Below, piece by piece: positions 1 through 6,320 of a stretch of DNA of 13,656 nucleotides; position 1 is the first letter of the stretch, and each line of letters starts with the position of its first letter. The notes below the pieces were generated by a model, which was not told the origin of the DNA, did not search any database, and saw only the letters and a list, made by a program, of their open reading frames with translations. The stretch spans positions 1 to 13,656 of the forward strand of contig JACQTR010000056.1 of NCBI GenBank assembly GCA_016210705.1, given 5' to 3'. This stretch comes from Chloroflexota bacterium (GTDB taxonomy: Bacteria > Chloroflexota > Dehalococcoidia > JACQTR01). Position numbers and translations under genes: made by a program.

Positions 1-369
1 GCCTTGAAAGCCGAAGGCTACTGCTTGGCCTTGGCTACTTCCTCTACCAGCAGTGTAGACCTGGTAATAGATGGGCTGGGGTTAAGGAACATTTTCGACG
101 TTATCGTTTCTGGGCACGATGTGGTAAGGCCCAAACCTGATCCCGAAATCTTTGTTTTGACCGCACAAAAGTTAGGAGTTTCTCCAGCGGAATGTTTAGT
201 TTTGGAAGATTCAGCAGCCGGTGTGGAGGCAGCCCAAAAAGCCGGCATGAGGTGCATTGCTATCCCTAGCGAGGCCACCAAAGGGCAAGATTTCTCCCAA
301 GCCGATCTGATCATAGAAAGCCTGGCCCAGATCAAGCTAGCACTTATAGAGGGTCTAGCCAATACCTGA
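1..369 (+). CDS. HAD-superfamily hydrolase, subfamily IA (beta-phosphoglucomutase/phosphatase-like), 3' end only
   Basis: Only the C-terminal ~122 residues are in the window; the reading frame is open to base 1, so the start and the nucleophile motif (DxD) with most of the cap lie upstream. What remains fits a Rossmann-like HAD core: motif II 'LATSS' near residue 16, motif III lysine in 'RPKPDPEIF' near residues 42-50, and the acidic motif IV 'VLEDSAAG' near residues 66-73, followed by the usual 'AAQKAGM' helix. This arrangement is typical of subfamily IA variant-3 enzymes, which dephosphorylate or isomerise small phosphorylated sugars and metabolites in the cytosol. The substrate cannot be read from the sequence. 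It is not the heptose bisphosphatase GmhB, which is a differently built HAD type. It ends 62 bases before the first glycosyltransferase and could be in the same transcript. Confidence 0.88.
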   Translation, partial: ALKAEGYCLALATSSTSSVDLVIDGLGLRNIFDVIVSGHDVVRPKPDPEIFVLTAQKLGVSPAECLVLEDSAAGVEAAQKAGMRCIAIPSEATKGQDFSQADLIIESLAQIKLALIEGLANT

Positions 370-394
370 GTGCCTTGCTTGCTTTGGAGGAAGG

Positions 395-421
395 ATGCTA
401 ATATCAGGTATCCTGCCCTAG
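395..421 (+). other. Possible 8-residue leader ORF with strong ribosome site
   Basis: In the 62-base gap between the HAD gene and the first glycosyltransferase, a GGAGGAAGG purine run (386-394) sits directly before an ATG that opens an 8-residue frame (MLISGILP) ending in TAG at 419-421, 10 bases before the ATG at 432. The glycosyltransferase ATG itself has only AAGGG immediately adjacent to it, too close to be a good site. A CAGG-TAT-CCTG inverted repeat (405-415) lies inside the frame, and AGGAT (392-396) can alternatively pair with ATCCT (410-414). The frame may be a coupling or leader peptide, or the purine run may be chance. Confidence 0.25.
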
Positions 422-431
422 AAAATAAGGG

Positions 432-1583
432 ATGAATAAGAGATCACTACGCCTAATCCTACTGAAAACTATGGCTCTCGTCTCCTTAAAACCGAGGTCT
501 TATTCCTCCGTGGGAGATAGGATATTACTTATTCGTCCTGACCACTTGGGGGACGTCCTATTTACCACTCCTGCTCTCCGCCAGCTTCGTGGAGCTTTCC
601 CTCAGGCCCACATTGCTTATATGGTGGGTCCCTGGTCCCAAGAGGTGATACAAAGCAATCCTTGTATTGATGAAGTCTTAGTTTGTCCTTTTCCAGGCTT
701 TAGTCGCGCCCCCAAATCCTCCCTTCTGGCTCCCTACAAACTGCTGTGGGGGGAAGCAAGGCGTCTTCGTGATCATGCCTTCGATAGTGCCATCATACTT
801 CGCTTTGACTTCTGGTGGGGGGCTGCCCTGACCCATCTTGCGGGCATACCTCATCGGGTGGGCTATGATTTAAAAGAGTGTCAGCCCTTCCTTTCCCAAG
901 CTATCCCCTATAGTCCTGAACGCCATGAGGTAGAACAAAACCTGGCCTTGGTAAATAGATATGCGGACGAAGAGTTTTCAACCCCGGGCCCCTTGGAATT
1001 CATCACCACTGCCGCAGACGAGGACTTTGTCAAGCAACGGCTGAGTGATATTTCCACTCTAAGACCTTTAATCGCCATCCACCCCGGCACTGGAGCTCCA
1101 GTTAAGCGATGGCGCAAAGAAGCCTTTGCCCAACTTGCTGATGTCTTAGCAAGAGAGTATGGGGCTCAGATACTCATCACCGGTTCTCCCAAAGAGGAGT
1201 CGTTGGTGGCAGAAGTGGTCGAGGCCATGAACATCAGACCGCTTACCCTTACCAATGCCTCTTTGAGTCAGTTAGCCGCTCTTCTCAGACATTGCCACCT
1301 GGTCATCGGTGTTGACTCTGGAGTGTTGCATCTGGCCGTGGCTATGGGCATTCCTACCATCCATCTATATGGGCCAGTGAGCGCCGCTAGCTTTGGCCCT
1401 TGGGGCCCATCGGAACGCCATCGAGTGATAACGGCAGAGATGTCCTGCGTTCCTTGCCATCGTCTCGACTATCGAGAAGATGAGCTAGAATATCACCCTT
1501 GTGTAACATCCATACCTGTAAAACGGGTGCTAGACACGGTCCAAAACTTGCTTGGTGAGGTGAAGGTTGCACATCGGCATTGA
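432..1583 (+). CDS. Glycosyltransferase family 9 (ADP-heptose:LPS heptosyltransferase-like)
   Basis: A 383-residue cytosolic GT-B enzyme of the heptosyltransferase family (WaaC/WaaF/WaaQ type), which moves heptose or a related sugar from a nucleotide donor onto a lipid-linked acceptor. The N-terminal signature RPDHLGDVLFTTPALRQLR begins at residue 35; Asp41 corresponds to the conserved catalytic-base aspartate. The donor-side half has 'IAIHPGTGAPVKRW' and then 'GVDSGVLHLAVAMGIPTIHLYGP', as in the family. A C-terminal cysteine set (C339, C342, C357) resembles the CxPC...C motif of many GT9 proteins; its role is unknown. About 27 residues precede the usual start point, so GTG at 510 is an alternative start, but no ribosome site favours it. 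The next gene overlaps its end by 17 bases, so the two are probably co-translated. Donor and acceptor are not determinable; heptose is inferred from family and from the kinase downstream. Confidence 0.9.
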   Translation: MNKRSLRLILLKTMALVSLKPRSYSSVGDRILLIRPDHLGDVLFTTPALRQLRGAFPQAHIAYMVGPWSQEVIQSNPCIDEVLVCPFPGFSRAPKSSLLAPYKLLWGEARRLRDHAFDSAIILRFDFWWGAALTHLAGIPHRVGYDLKECQPFLSQAIPYSPERHEVEQNLALVNRYADEEFSTPGPLEFITTAADEDFVKQRLSDISTLRPLIAIHPGTGAPVKRWRKEAFAQLADVLAREYGAQILITGSPKEESLVAEVVEAMNIRPLTLTNASLSQLAALLRHCHLVIGVDSGVLHLAVAMGIPTIHLYGPVSAASFGPWGPSERHRVITAEMSCVPCHRLDYREDELEYHPCVTSIPVKRVLDTVQNLLGEVKVAHRH

Positions 1584-2691
1584 CGCCAGCCGCGCTGCCG
1601 CACCGCAGCGAACCGGCACCGAAAACTATTCCCTTCATCTACTCCGAAGCCTGCTGGCCTTGAGAAAGGCCCAGGAACACCGCTTCACCCTCTACTTTAA
1701 TAGACCTCCCGCGGCTCACCTTTTTCCATACACTCCGCACTTTCAGAAAAAGGTGATGCCCTTTCCCCGTCTTTGGACTCACCTCCGTTTGTCTTTGGAG
1801 ATGATCCAGCACGCTCCCGATGTCCTCTTCGTCCCAGCCCACGTCTTGCCCTTAATACATCCTCGACGCAGTGTGGTCACCATACACGATCTGGGTTATT
1901 TATATTATCCTTCCACCCATCGACCTTGGGCCTGGCACTATCTCTATCTAACCACCGCTTATAACGCCCGTTACGCCCGCCACATCATCGTTGATTCTGG
2001 GGCCACCAAGGCTGATGTAGTAACCCGACTCAAAATCGATCCGAATAAAATAACGGTAGTCTACCCCGCAGCCAGCCCTGAGTTTCGGCCTAATGTTGAT
2101 AAAGAGGCTATAAAAATTCTCAAAGATCGCTATGGAGTGGAGGGTGACTATATTCTATACGTGGGCACTCTTCACCCCCGCAAAAACCTGGCTCGCCTCA
2201 TCGCTGCTTATAGTAAATTGAGGAGAGAAAGCCAGGTTCAGGCTCGTCTCGTTTTAGCTGGAGTAAAGGGATGGCTGCCATCTTCGTTGCTAAGGGAGCT
2301 GGACCGATTGGATACCGCCATTACCCTCACGGGTTTTGTTTCACCAGAGGATTTGCCCATCCTTTATAGTGGAGCGGCTCTTTTAGTTATGCCCTCTCTT
2401 TTTGAAGGCTTTGGTCTGCCCGTTCTAGAAGCCATGGCCTGCGGAACACCGGTGGTGGCAGCCTACGGCTCAGCCCTTCCCGAGGTTGTAGCCGATGCTG
2501 GCATATTGGTGGATCCTCTCAGTGTAGATGATATCGCCGGAGGTATAGCTCAGGTGATCAATAACCCTTCTCTGCGCGCTGAGCTTCGGGGAAGAGGCTT
2601 GCTTCGTGCTCGTAGCTTCTCGTGGCACGAGGCTGCTCAGAAAACCTTGGCCGTGTTAGAGACGCAAGGACAAGAAAAGAACAAAAAATGA
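1567..2691 (+). CDS. Glycosyltransferase family 4 (group 1)
   Basis: A 374-residue retaining GT-B glycosyltransferase using a nucleotide-sugar donor in the cytosol. It starts at TTG 1567 (HIGIDASRAAAPQRTGTENY), the usual GT4 opening, with the purine-rich GGTGAGGTGAAGG directly upstream, and lies inside the end of the previous gene. Middle landmarks are 'VVTIHDLGYLYYP' (acceptor-side loop) and 'YILYVGTLHPRKNL' at the start of the donor-binding half. The EX7E pair is E280 and E288 within FEGFGLPVLEAMACGTP, followed by 'GSALPEVVADAGILVDP', which contacts the nucleotide sugar in this family. Length matches mannosyltransferase-like GT4 proteins. Sitting between two GT9 genes with overlaps on both sides, it probably builds the same oligosaccharide. 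The particular sugar is unknown. Confidence 0.92.
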   Translation: MHIGIDASRAAAPQRTGTENYSLHLLRSLLALRKAQEHRFTLYFNRPPAAHLFPYTPHFQKKVMPFPRLWTHLRLSLEMIQHAPDVLFVPAHVLPLIHPRRSVVTIHDLGYLYYPSTHRPWAWHYLYLTTAYNARYARHIIVDSGATKADVVTRLKIDPNKITVVYPAASPEFRPNVDKEAIKILKDRYGVEGDYILYVGTLHPRKNLARLIAAYSKLRRESQVQARLVLAGVKGWLPSSLLRELDRLDTAITLTGFVSPEDLPILYSGAALLVMPSLFEGFGLPVLEAMACGTPVVAAYGSALPEVVADAGILVDPLSVDDIAGGIAQVINNPSLRAELRGRGLLRARSFSWHEAAQKTLAVLETQGQEKNKK

Positions 2692-3779
2692 AACTGTTGG
2701 TGGCGAAATTGTCCGATATGGGGGACGTGTTGACAGTTACTCCAGCCCTGCGTGCCCTTCGCCACAGCTTGCCCCAAGCTCATATTGCTCTTCTTACTAC
2801 TCCTAGTGGTGCCCAAATCGTGGCTGATTCTTCTTTGGTAGATAAAGTCATCCTTTTCCAAAAAACCGCTTTCGATAGGTTGACTGTCGCCTTTCAACCA
2901 CAGGTCTTGGCTCAAGCCTTTAAGCTGGCCCGAGAGCTACGTAGGCAGCAGTTTGATACCTTGGCCATAATGCACCATCTTACCACCTGCTGGGGGGCAC
3001 TGAAATACGCTGCACTGGCCTTTGCTAGCGGAGCCCAGAGGCGGGTGGGTCTGGACAACGGACGGGGGTGGTTTCTTACCCAAAAGGTGGTTGATCATGG
3101 CTTCGGCTACTACCACGAGGTGGAGTATTGGCTAGCGGTGGCCCGACTCTTAGGGGCCAGCACCGAGGATCTATCCCTGGCCTTTACCCTTTCCCCCCAG
3201 GATGAGGCCTTTGCCCGCCAGCTTCTAAGTGGCATCGGCGATGGTCTTTGGGTGGCCATCCATCCCGGCGGTGGTGGTTATAGCCTAGCTCGGCGCTGGT
3301 CTCTAAAAGGCTTCGCTGCTATTGCCCAAGAACTCATCCATCGGTACCAGGCTCGCATCGTCATAGTGGGAGGGCCTGAGGAGAGAGAGTTGGCTTCTAG
3401 TCTGGCTTCAGCCATTAACCCACCGCCCTTGAATTTGGCGGGTATGACTACCCTAAAGGAGCTAGGGGCGGTAATTAAAGGTTGCCGACTTTACATTGGC
3501 AATGACAGCGGCGTTATGCATTTGGCCATGGCCATGGGTGTACCAATGGTAGCCATTTTCGGGCCCTCCAATCCCGGGGCTTGGGGGCCTTGGCCCAACA
3601 ACAAAAAAGTAGCGTTAGTTCGTAGTGATTTACTGTGCAGCCCCTGTCTTTACGTTGATGGCCGTATCGGCAACCCGAGGGGCTGCGAGACTCCCCTTTG
3701 CCTTAATCAAATTACCCCCGAGCTAGTGGTGAAGGCAGCCGAAAGTGTTCTATCCCAGTGTTCTATATTGAGGGGCTAA
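2688..3779 (+). CDS. Glycosyltransferase family 9 (heptosyltransferase-like), second copy
   Basis: A 363-residue GT-B enzyme, paralogous to the gene at 432. The ATG at 2688 overlaps the TGA of the GT4 gene as ATGA, implying translational coupling; the frame is open further upstream to 2622 but the family N-terminus (MKLLVAKLSDMGDVLTVTPALR) begins exactly here. Asp13 matches the position of the catalytic aspartate in WaaC-type enzymes. Later motifs are 'VAIHPGGGGYSLARRW' and 'GNDSGVMHLAMAMGVPMVAIFGP'. Cysteines C317, C320, C333 and C338 form the same kind of C-terminal cluster as in the first copy, with different spacing. Two different GT9 enzymes in one operon suggest two successive sugar additions. 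It is the last gene before a 212-base gap, so the glycosyltransferase operon probably ends here, though I see no convincing terminator. Confidence 0.9.
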   Translation: MKLLVAKLSDMGDVLTVTPALRALRHSLPQAHIALLTTPSGAQIVADSSLVDKVILFQKTAFDRLTVAFQPQVLAQAFKLARELRRQQFDTLAIMHHLTTCWGALKYAALAFASGAQRRVGLDNGRGWFLTQKVVDHGFGYYHEVEYWLAVARLLGASTEDLSLAFTLSPQDEAFARQLLSGIGDGLWVAIHPGGGGYSLARRWSLKGFAAIAQELIHRYQARIVIVGGPEERELASSLASAINPPPLNLAGMTTLKELGAVIKGCRLYIGNDSGVMHLAMAMGVPMVAIFGPSNPGAWGPWPNNKKVALVRSDLLCSPCLYVDGRIGNPRGCETPLCLNQITPELVVKAAESVLSQCSILRG

Positions 3780-3845
3780 TGGACGAGTCCTCTACTCTTG
3801 ACGGAGCGCCAGGCTCATAATCGCCGCAGGCAGTAGTGGGGTGTG

Positions 3846-3859
3846 CGTTATGTATAACG
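3846..3859. promoter_or_regulatory. Perfect inverted repeat, operator-like
   Basis: CGTTAT-GT-ATAACG is a perfect 6-bp inverted repeat with a 2-base centre. It lies 13 bases upstream of a possible -35 box (3872-3877) in the gap before the AAA+ ATPase gene. The size and symmetry suit a dimeric DNA-binding protein better than an RNA hairpin, since a 2-base loop is too small. No regulator is encoded in the window. Confidence 0.35.
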
Positions 3860-3871
3860 AAATTGGTTTAT

Positions 3872-3900
3872 TTTAGAGTATGGTTCATACCAAATTAATA
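3872..3900 (+). promoter_or_regulatory. Candidate promoter of the AAA+ ATPase gene with a dyad in the spacer
   Basis: TTTAGA (3872-3877, 4 of 6 to the -35 consensus) and TTAATA (3895-3900) are 17 bases apart, predicting a start near 3907. The spacer begins with the inverted repeat GTATG-GTT-CATAC (3878-3890). A dyad inside the spacer is where MerR-type regulators bind, but repressors can bind there as well. A palindrome GGTATACC (3906-3913) lies over the predicted start. The boxes are only moderate matches, so this is a candidate. Confidence 0.35.
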
Positions 3901-3962
3901 CGGAAGGTATACCCATTTTGACACCCAAGGCTGGTATATCCAATAGTGAGGGGGAAGTTGAA

Positions 3963-3998
3963 ATGGGAAGTTTAGGCCAAGAGAAAATCATATGCTAA
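3963..3998 (+). other. 11-residue leader ORF overlapping the ATPase start
   Basis: ATG at 3963 is preceded by the strong ribosome site GAGGGGGAAG (3948-3957) and opens a frame of 11 residues (MGSLGQEKIIC), with TAA at 3996-3998, four bases into the ATPase gene whose ATG is 3992. The ATPase ATG has only a weak AAGAG upstream. Possible readings are translational coupling by a leader peptide, or a true N-terminus reached by a one-base shift: a -1 slip, or one missing A, at the AAAA run 3984-3987 would join the two frames. I cannot choose between them from sequence alone. Confidence 0.4.
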
Positions 3999-5464
3999 AC
4001 ATAGTGCAGAGAGAACGCGATGCTATAAACAAAACTTTTACTGAGCTAGAAACTCATTTGGCTGTGGAAGGTATACAGCTAGAAGCGGGTATCGAAGACT
4101 TCGAGGAAGAGGAAGCTTTCTTTTTGCCCCAGCCCCACACTGTGGAAGAGGTGGGGATAAGTATGCATTTGCTCGCCGAGCTGGCGCTGAAGGAAATATA
4201 TTTTGCGGGCCGCCCCACCGGATTGGATGTCAGCACGGCAATGGCTCTACCCTTTTCCGTTATCGAGGGAGTCTTAGATTTTTTGAGGCGTGAGAGTTTA
4301 GTAGTTCTGACGGGTAGTCAGAGCCCTCAGCGACAGTTCTACGAATACTCGTTGACGGATCGAGGTCGGGACAGGGTAAACGATAGCTTGCTACACAGTC
4401 AGTATCGAGGGCAAGTACCTGTGCCCTTGGTTCAGTATTCCCAGGTGGTGAGAGAACAATCCTTCCGTAAGCATATAATTTCCCGTGAGAAACTTCAGCA
4501 TAACTTGAGTCATTTGGTGTTGAATCAAAAAATCTTGAATCTTCTAGGTCCCGCGGTCAATTCAGGACAATCTATTTTTCTCTACGGGCCTTCAGGCAAT
4601 GGGAAAACGAGTATTGCCACTAGTTTGGGCCGTATGTTATCAAAAAGTATGATGCTTATCCCCTACGCGGTGGAGGTGGGTGGACAAATCGTCAAGGTCT
4701 TTGATCCAGCGGTGCATCAGACGGTTGGCCCAACGCAAGCCCCGGAGCGCCGTGCCGATGCCATATATCAGCAGTATCAAGGGCCGGAACGTAGGCGAGA
4801 TATGAGATGGGTGATTTGCAAACGACCGGCTATCGTCGCTGGTGGAGAGCTTACCATGGAAAGACTAGAACTGCAGTATGATGAGCATGCTAATTATCAT
4901 CTCGCTCCCTTGCAGATGAAAGCTAACGGGGGTCTCCTCCTTATTGACGACTTTGGTCGCCAGCGAATGCCCGCCAGAGATCTCTTGAATCGTTGGATAG
5001 TTCCGATGGATCGGCGCGTGGACTATCTTACCTTGCACACTGGTGAGACCATTGAGGTGCCCTTCGATCTGCTGTTGGTCTTTGCTACCAATCTGAAACC
5101 TGCCGACCTTTTTGAAGAGGCCTTTTTGCGGCGAGTACGATATAAAATATTAGTTCAGAACCCAAAAGAGAATGAATTTCGCGAGATATTTCGCCGAGGG
5201 GCAAAAGCTAAAGGACTTGCCATTGAAGAGGAGCTTCTGAATCATTTAATTAACCGTTTCTATCGTGAGGCGAAGAGGGAGATGCGTGCCTATCAGCCAT
5301 GGGATCTTCTTCAGTACGTGGAGGATATCAGCCACTTCGAAGGGCACTCTCCACAATTGACCAACGATATCTTATATCTGGCTGCTGAAGCCTGCTTTGG
5401 GGATGGGAGTCGGGACTTAGAGGAAGGGATGGGAGGGGATGGAACATCTCAGCCAGACCCCTAA
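3992..5464 (+). CDS. AAA+ ATPase with N-terminal winged-helix-like domain, function unknown
   Basis: A 490-residue cytosolic ATPase. Residues ~1-50 are acidic and poorly conserved-looking. Residues ~55-165 look like a winged-helix module ('LALKEIYFAGRPTG...LPFSVIEGVLDFLRRESL...YSLTDRGRDRV'), ending in 'YRGQVPVPLVQY'. The AAA+ core has Walker A GPSGNGKT (199-206), Walker B LLLIDD (315-320), sensor 1 FATN (364-367) and the arginine-rich 'EEAFLRRVRYKI' (376-386). Between the Walker motifs is a long insertion (~225-310) with two PERR sequences. From memory this is a widespread, strongly conserved bacterial family ('LQMKANGGLLLIDDFGRQR'), often labelled ATPase with chaperone activity; its client is unknown to me. 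No MoxR partner (VWA-domain) gene is near, so it appears as a single gene between glycan operons. The C-terminal ~22 residues are Gly/Asp-rich and likely disordered. Confidence 0.88.
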   Translation: MLNIVQRERDAINKTFTELETHLAVEGIQLEAGIEDFEEEEAFFLPQPHTVEEVGISMHLLAELALKEIYFAGRPTGLDVSTAMALPFSVIEGVLDFLRRESLVVLTGSQSPQRQFYEYSLTDRGRDRVNDSLLHSQYRGQVPVPLVQYSQVVREQSFRKHIISREKLQHNLSHLVLNQKILNLLGPAVNSGQSIFLYGPSGNGKTSIATSLGRMLSKSMMLIPYAVEVGGQIVKVFDPAVHQTVGPTQAPERRADAIYQQYQGPERRRDMRWVICKRPAIVAGGELTMERLELQYDEHANYHLAPLQMKANGGLLLIDDFGRQRMPARDLLNRWIVPMDRRVDYLTLHTGETIEVPFDLLLVFATNLKPADLFEEAFLRRVRYKILVQNPKENEFREIFRRGAKAKGLAIEEELLNHLINRFYREAKREMRAYQPWDLLQYVEDISHFEGHSPQLTNDILYLAAEACFGDGSRDLEEGMGGDGTSQPDP

Positions 5465-5529
5465 AAAACAGAGCGTTAACACCCTCGTATAAACCACAAC
5501 CCGCAACCAGGTCCTAATAGCCTGATCGG

Positions 5530-5564
5530 TAGCAAGTTTATTTTATTCCCCTTATAATGTTACC
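5530..5564 (+). promoter_or_regulatory. Promoter with perfect -10 box giving a leaderless mRNA
   Basis: TATAAT at 5553-5558 is a perfect -10 box. Counting its last base as -7, position +1 falls on 5565, the A of the ATG of the GT26 gene. The -35 at 17-base spacing (TAGCAA, 5530-5535) is weak (3 of 6), and no extended -10 TG is present; a T-rich stretch (5537-5547) lies between. There is no Shine-Dalgarno sequence before the ATG, which agrees with leaderless translation. Confidence 0.6.
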
Positions 5565-6320
5565 ATGCATAAGTCCGTACGTATCCTAGGGGTGAGGGTG
5601 GATGATGTGTCCGAAGAGGAGGCTTTAAAACGCATCCAGCGATACGTTGAAGTGGGTACTCCCCATCAGGTGGTGACCGTTAACCCCGAGTTTGTGGTCA
5701 TGGCTCAACGAGATGGCCCATTCCGAAGTGTTTTGGAAGAATCTCATCTAGCCCTAGCCGATGGTGTGGGCCTTCTGTGGGCAGCTAGGCTTTTAGGTAC
5801 CTCCTTCAAGGCCCGCTTAACTGGGGTGGATATGGTCAAGAATATAGCCCGGATGGCGGCGGAAAGGGGTTATGGCATTTTCCTTTTGGGGGCCAAACCG
5901 GGGGTAGCCGAGGCCGCTAGGCAAGCCTTAATGAGGGAATATCCTCTCCTAACCATAGTAGGCACCCACGCTGGCTCCCATCTTGCTAAAGATGAAGTGG
6001 AGATAATAGCCAGAGTTCGAGCGGCATCACCCCACTTTCTTTTTGTAGCTTACGGAGCGCCGGCCCAAGAGTTATGGATAAGCCACCATCTTACACAGCT
6101 TGGAGTGCCCGTAGCTATGGGGGTAGGGGGAGCCCTGGACTACATCAGTGGCCTAGTTCCTCGTTCTCCCCTATGGATGCGCCGCTTTGGCCTAGAGTGG
6201 CTTTTTCGCCTGGGGCGAGAACCCTGGCGCTGGCGACGTATGTTGCGCCTCCCTTATTTTGTAGGGCTGGTGATGAAAGCCGCTCTGGCAAAGGCCCTTT
6301 ACCCGCAGGGAAGTGCATAA
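5565..6320 (+). CDS. WecG/TagA/CpsF family glycosyltransferase (GT26)
   Basis: A complete 251-residue GT26 enzyme. Members transfer N-acetylmannosamine (TagA) or N-acetylmannosaminuronic acid (WecG) onto a polyprenyl-diphosphate-linked GlcNAc at the inner face of the membrane, for teichoic acid or polysaccharide linkage units. Diagnostic motifs are 'VVTVNPEFVVMAQRD' (T38), 'LALADGVGLLWAARLLG' with D66, 'RLTGVDMV', 'IFLLGAKPGVAEAA', and the pair 'VAYGAPAQELWI' and 'GVGGALDYISGLVPRSP'. T38 and D66 match the threonine and aspartate proposed to be catalytic in TagA. The C-terminal appendage 'GLEWLFRLGREPWRWRRMLRLP' is present; it is arginine-rich and proposed to complete the active site at the membrane. 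Start: ATG 5565 gives the family start (VRILGVRVDDVS). The sugar is unknown. Its stop overlaps the next gene by one base. Confidence 0.92.
   Translation: MHKSVRILGVRVDDVSEEEALKRIQRYVEVGTPHQVVTVNPEFVVMAQRDGPFRSVLEESHLALADGVGLLWAARLLGTSFKARLTGVDMVKNIARMAAERGYGIFLLGAKPGVAEAARQALMREYPLLTIVGTHAGSHLAKDEVEIIARVRAASPHFLFVAYGAPAQELWISHHLTQLGVPVAMGVGGALDYISGLVPRSPLWMRRFGLEWLFRLGREPWRWRRMLRLPYFVGLVMKAALAKALYPQGSA

Noticed and set aside
1..369. HAD protein as the heptose bisphosphatase GmhB of the heptose pathway
   Set aside because: Its motifs are those of subfamily IA (KPDPEIF, VLEDSAAG); GmhB is a subfamily IIIA enzyme with a different layout and zinc loop.
2622..2687. Longer start for the second GT9 gene
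   Set aside because: The extra 22 residues overlap the GT4 C-terminus and precede the conserved family N-terminus; ATGA coupling at 2688 explains the start.
3780..3830. GGAC-GA-GTCC and GAGC-GCCAG-GCTC as a terminator of the glycosyltransferase operon
   Set aside because: Stems of four base pairs, one with a 2-base loop, and no T-run follow.
5506..5547. ACCAGG...CCTG...GGT dyad followed by a T-rich stretch as a terminator after the ATPase
   Set aside because: The continuous stem is only four base pairs and the T-rich stretch is interrupted; the T-rich region more likely belongs to the following promoter.
6074..6319. In-frame extension upstream of the zinc membrane protein to 6074
   Set aside because: It overlaps the conserved GT26 gene throughout and reads as its out-of-frame shadow; the TAATG junction with a GGGAAG site gives a better start at 6320.
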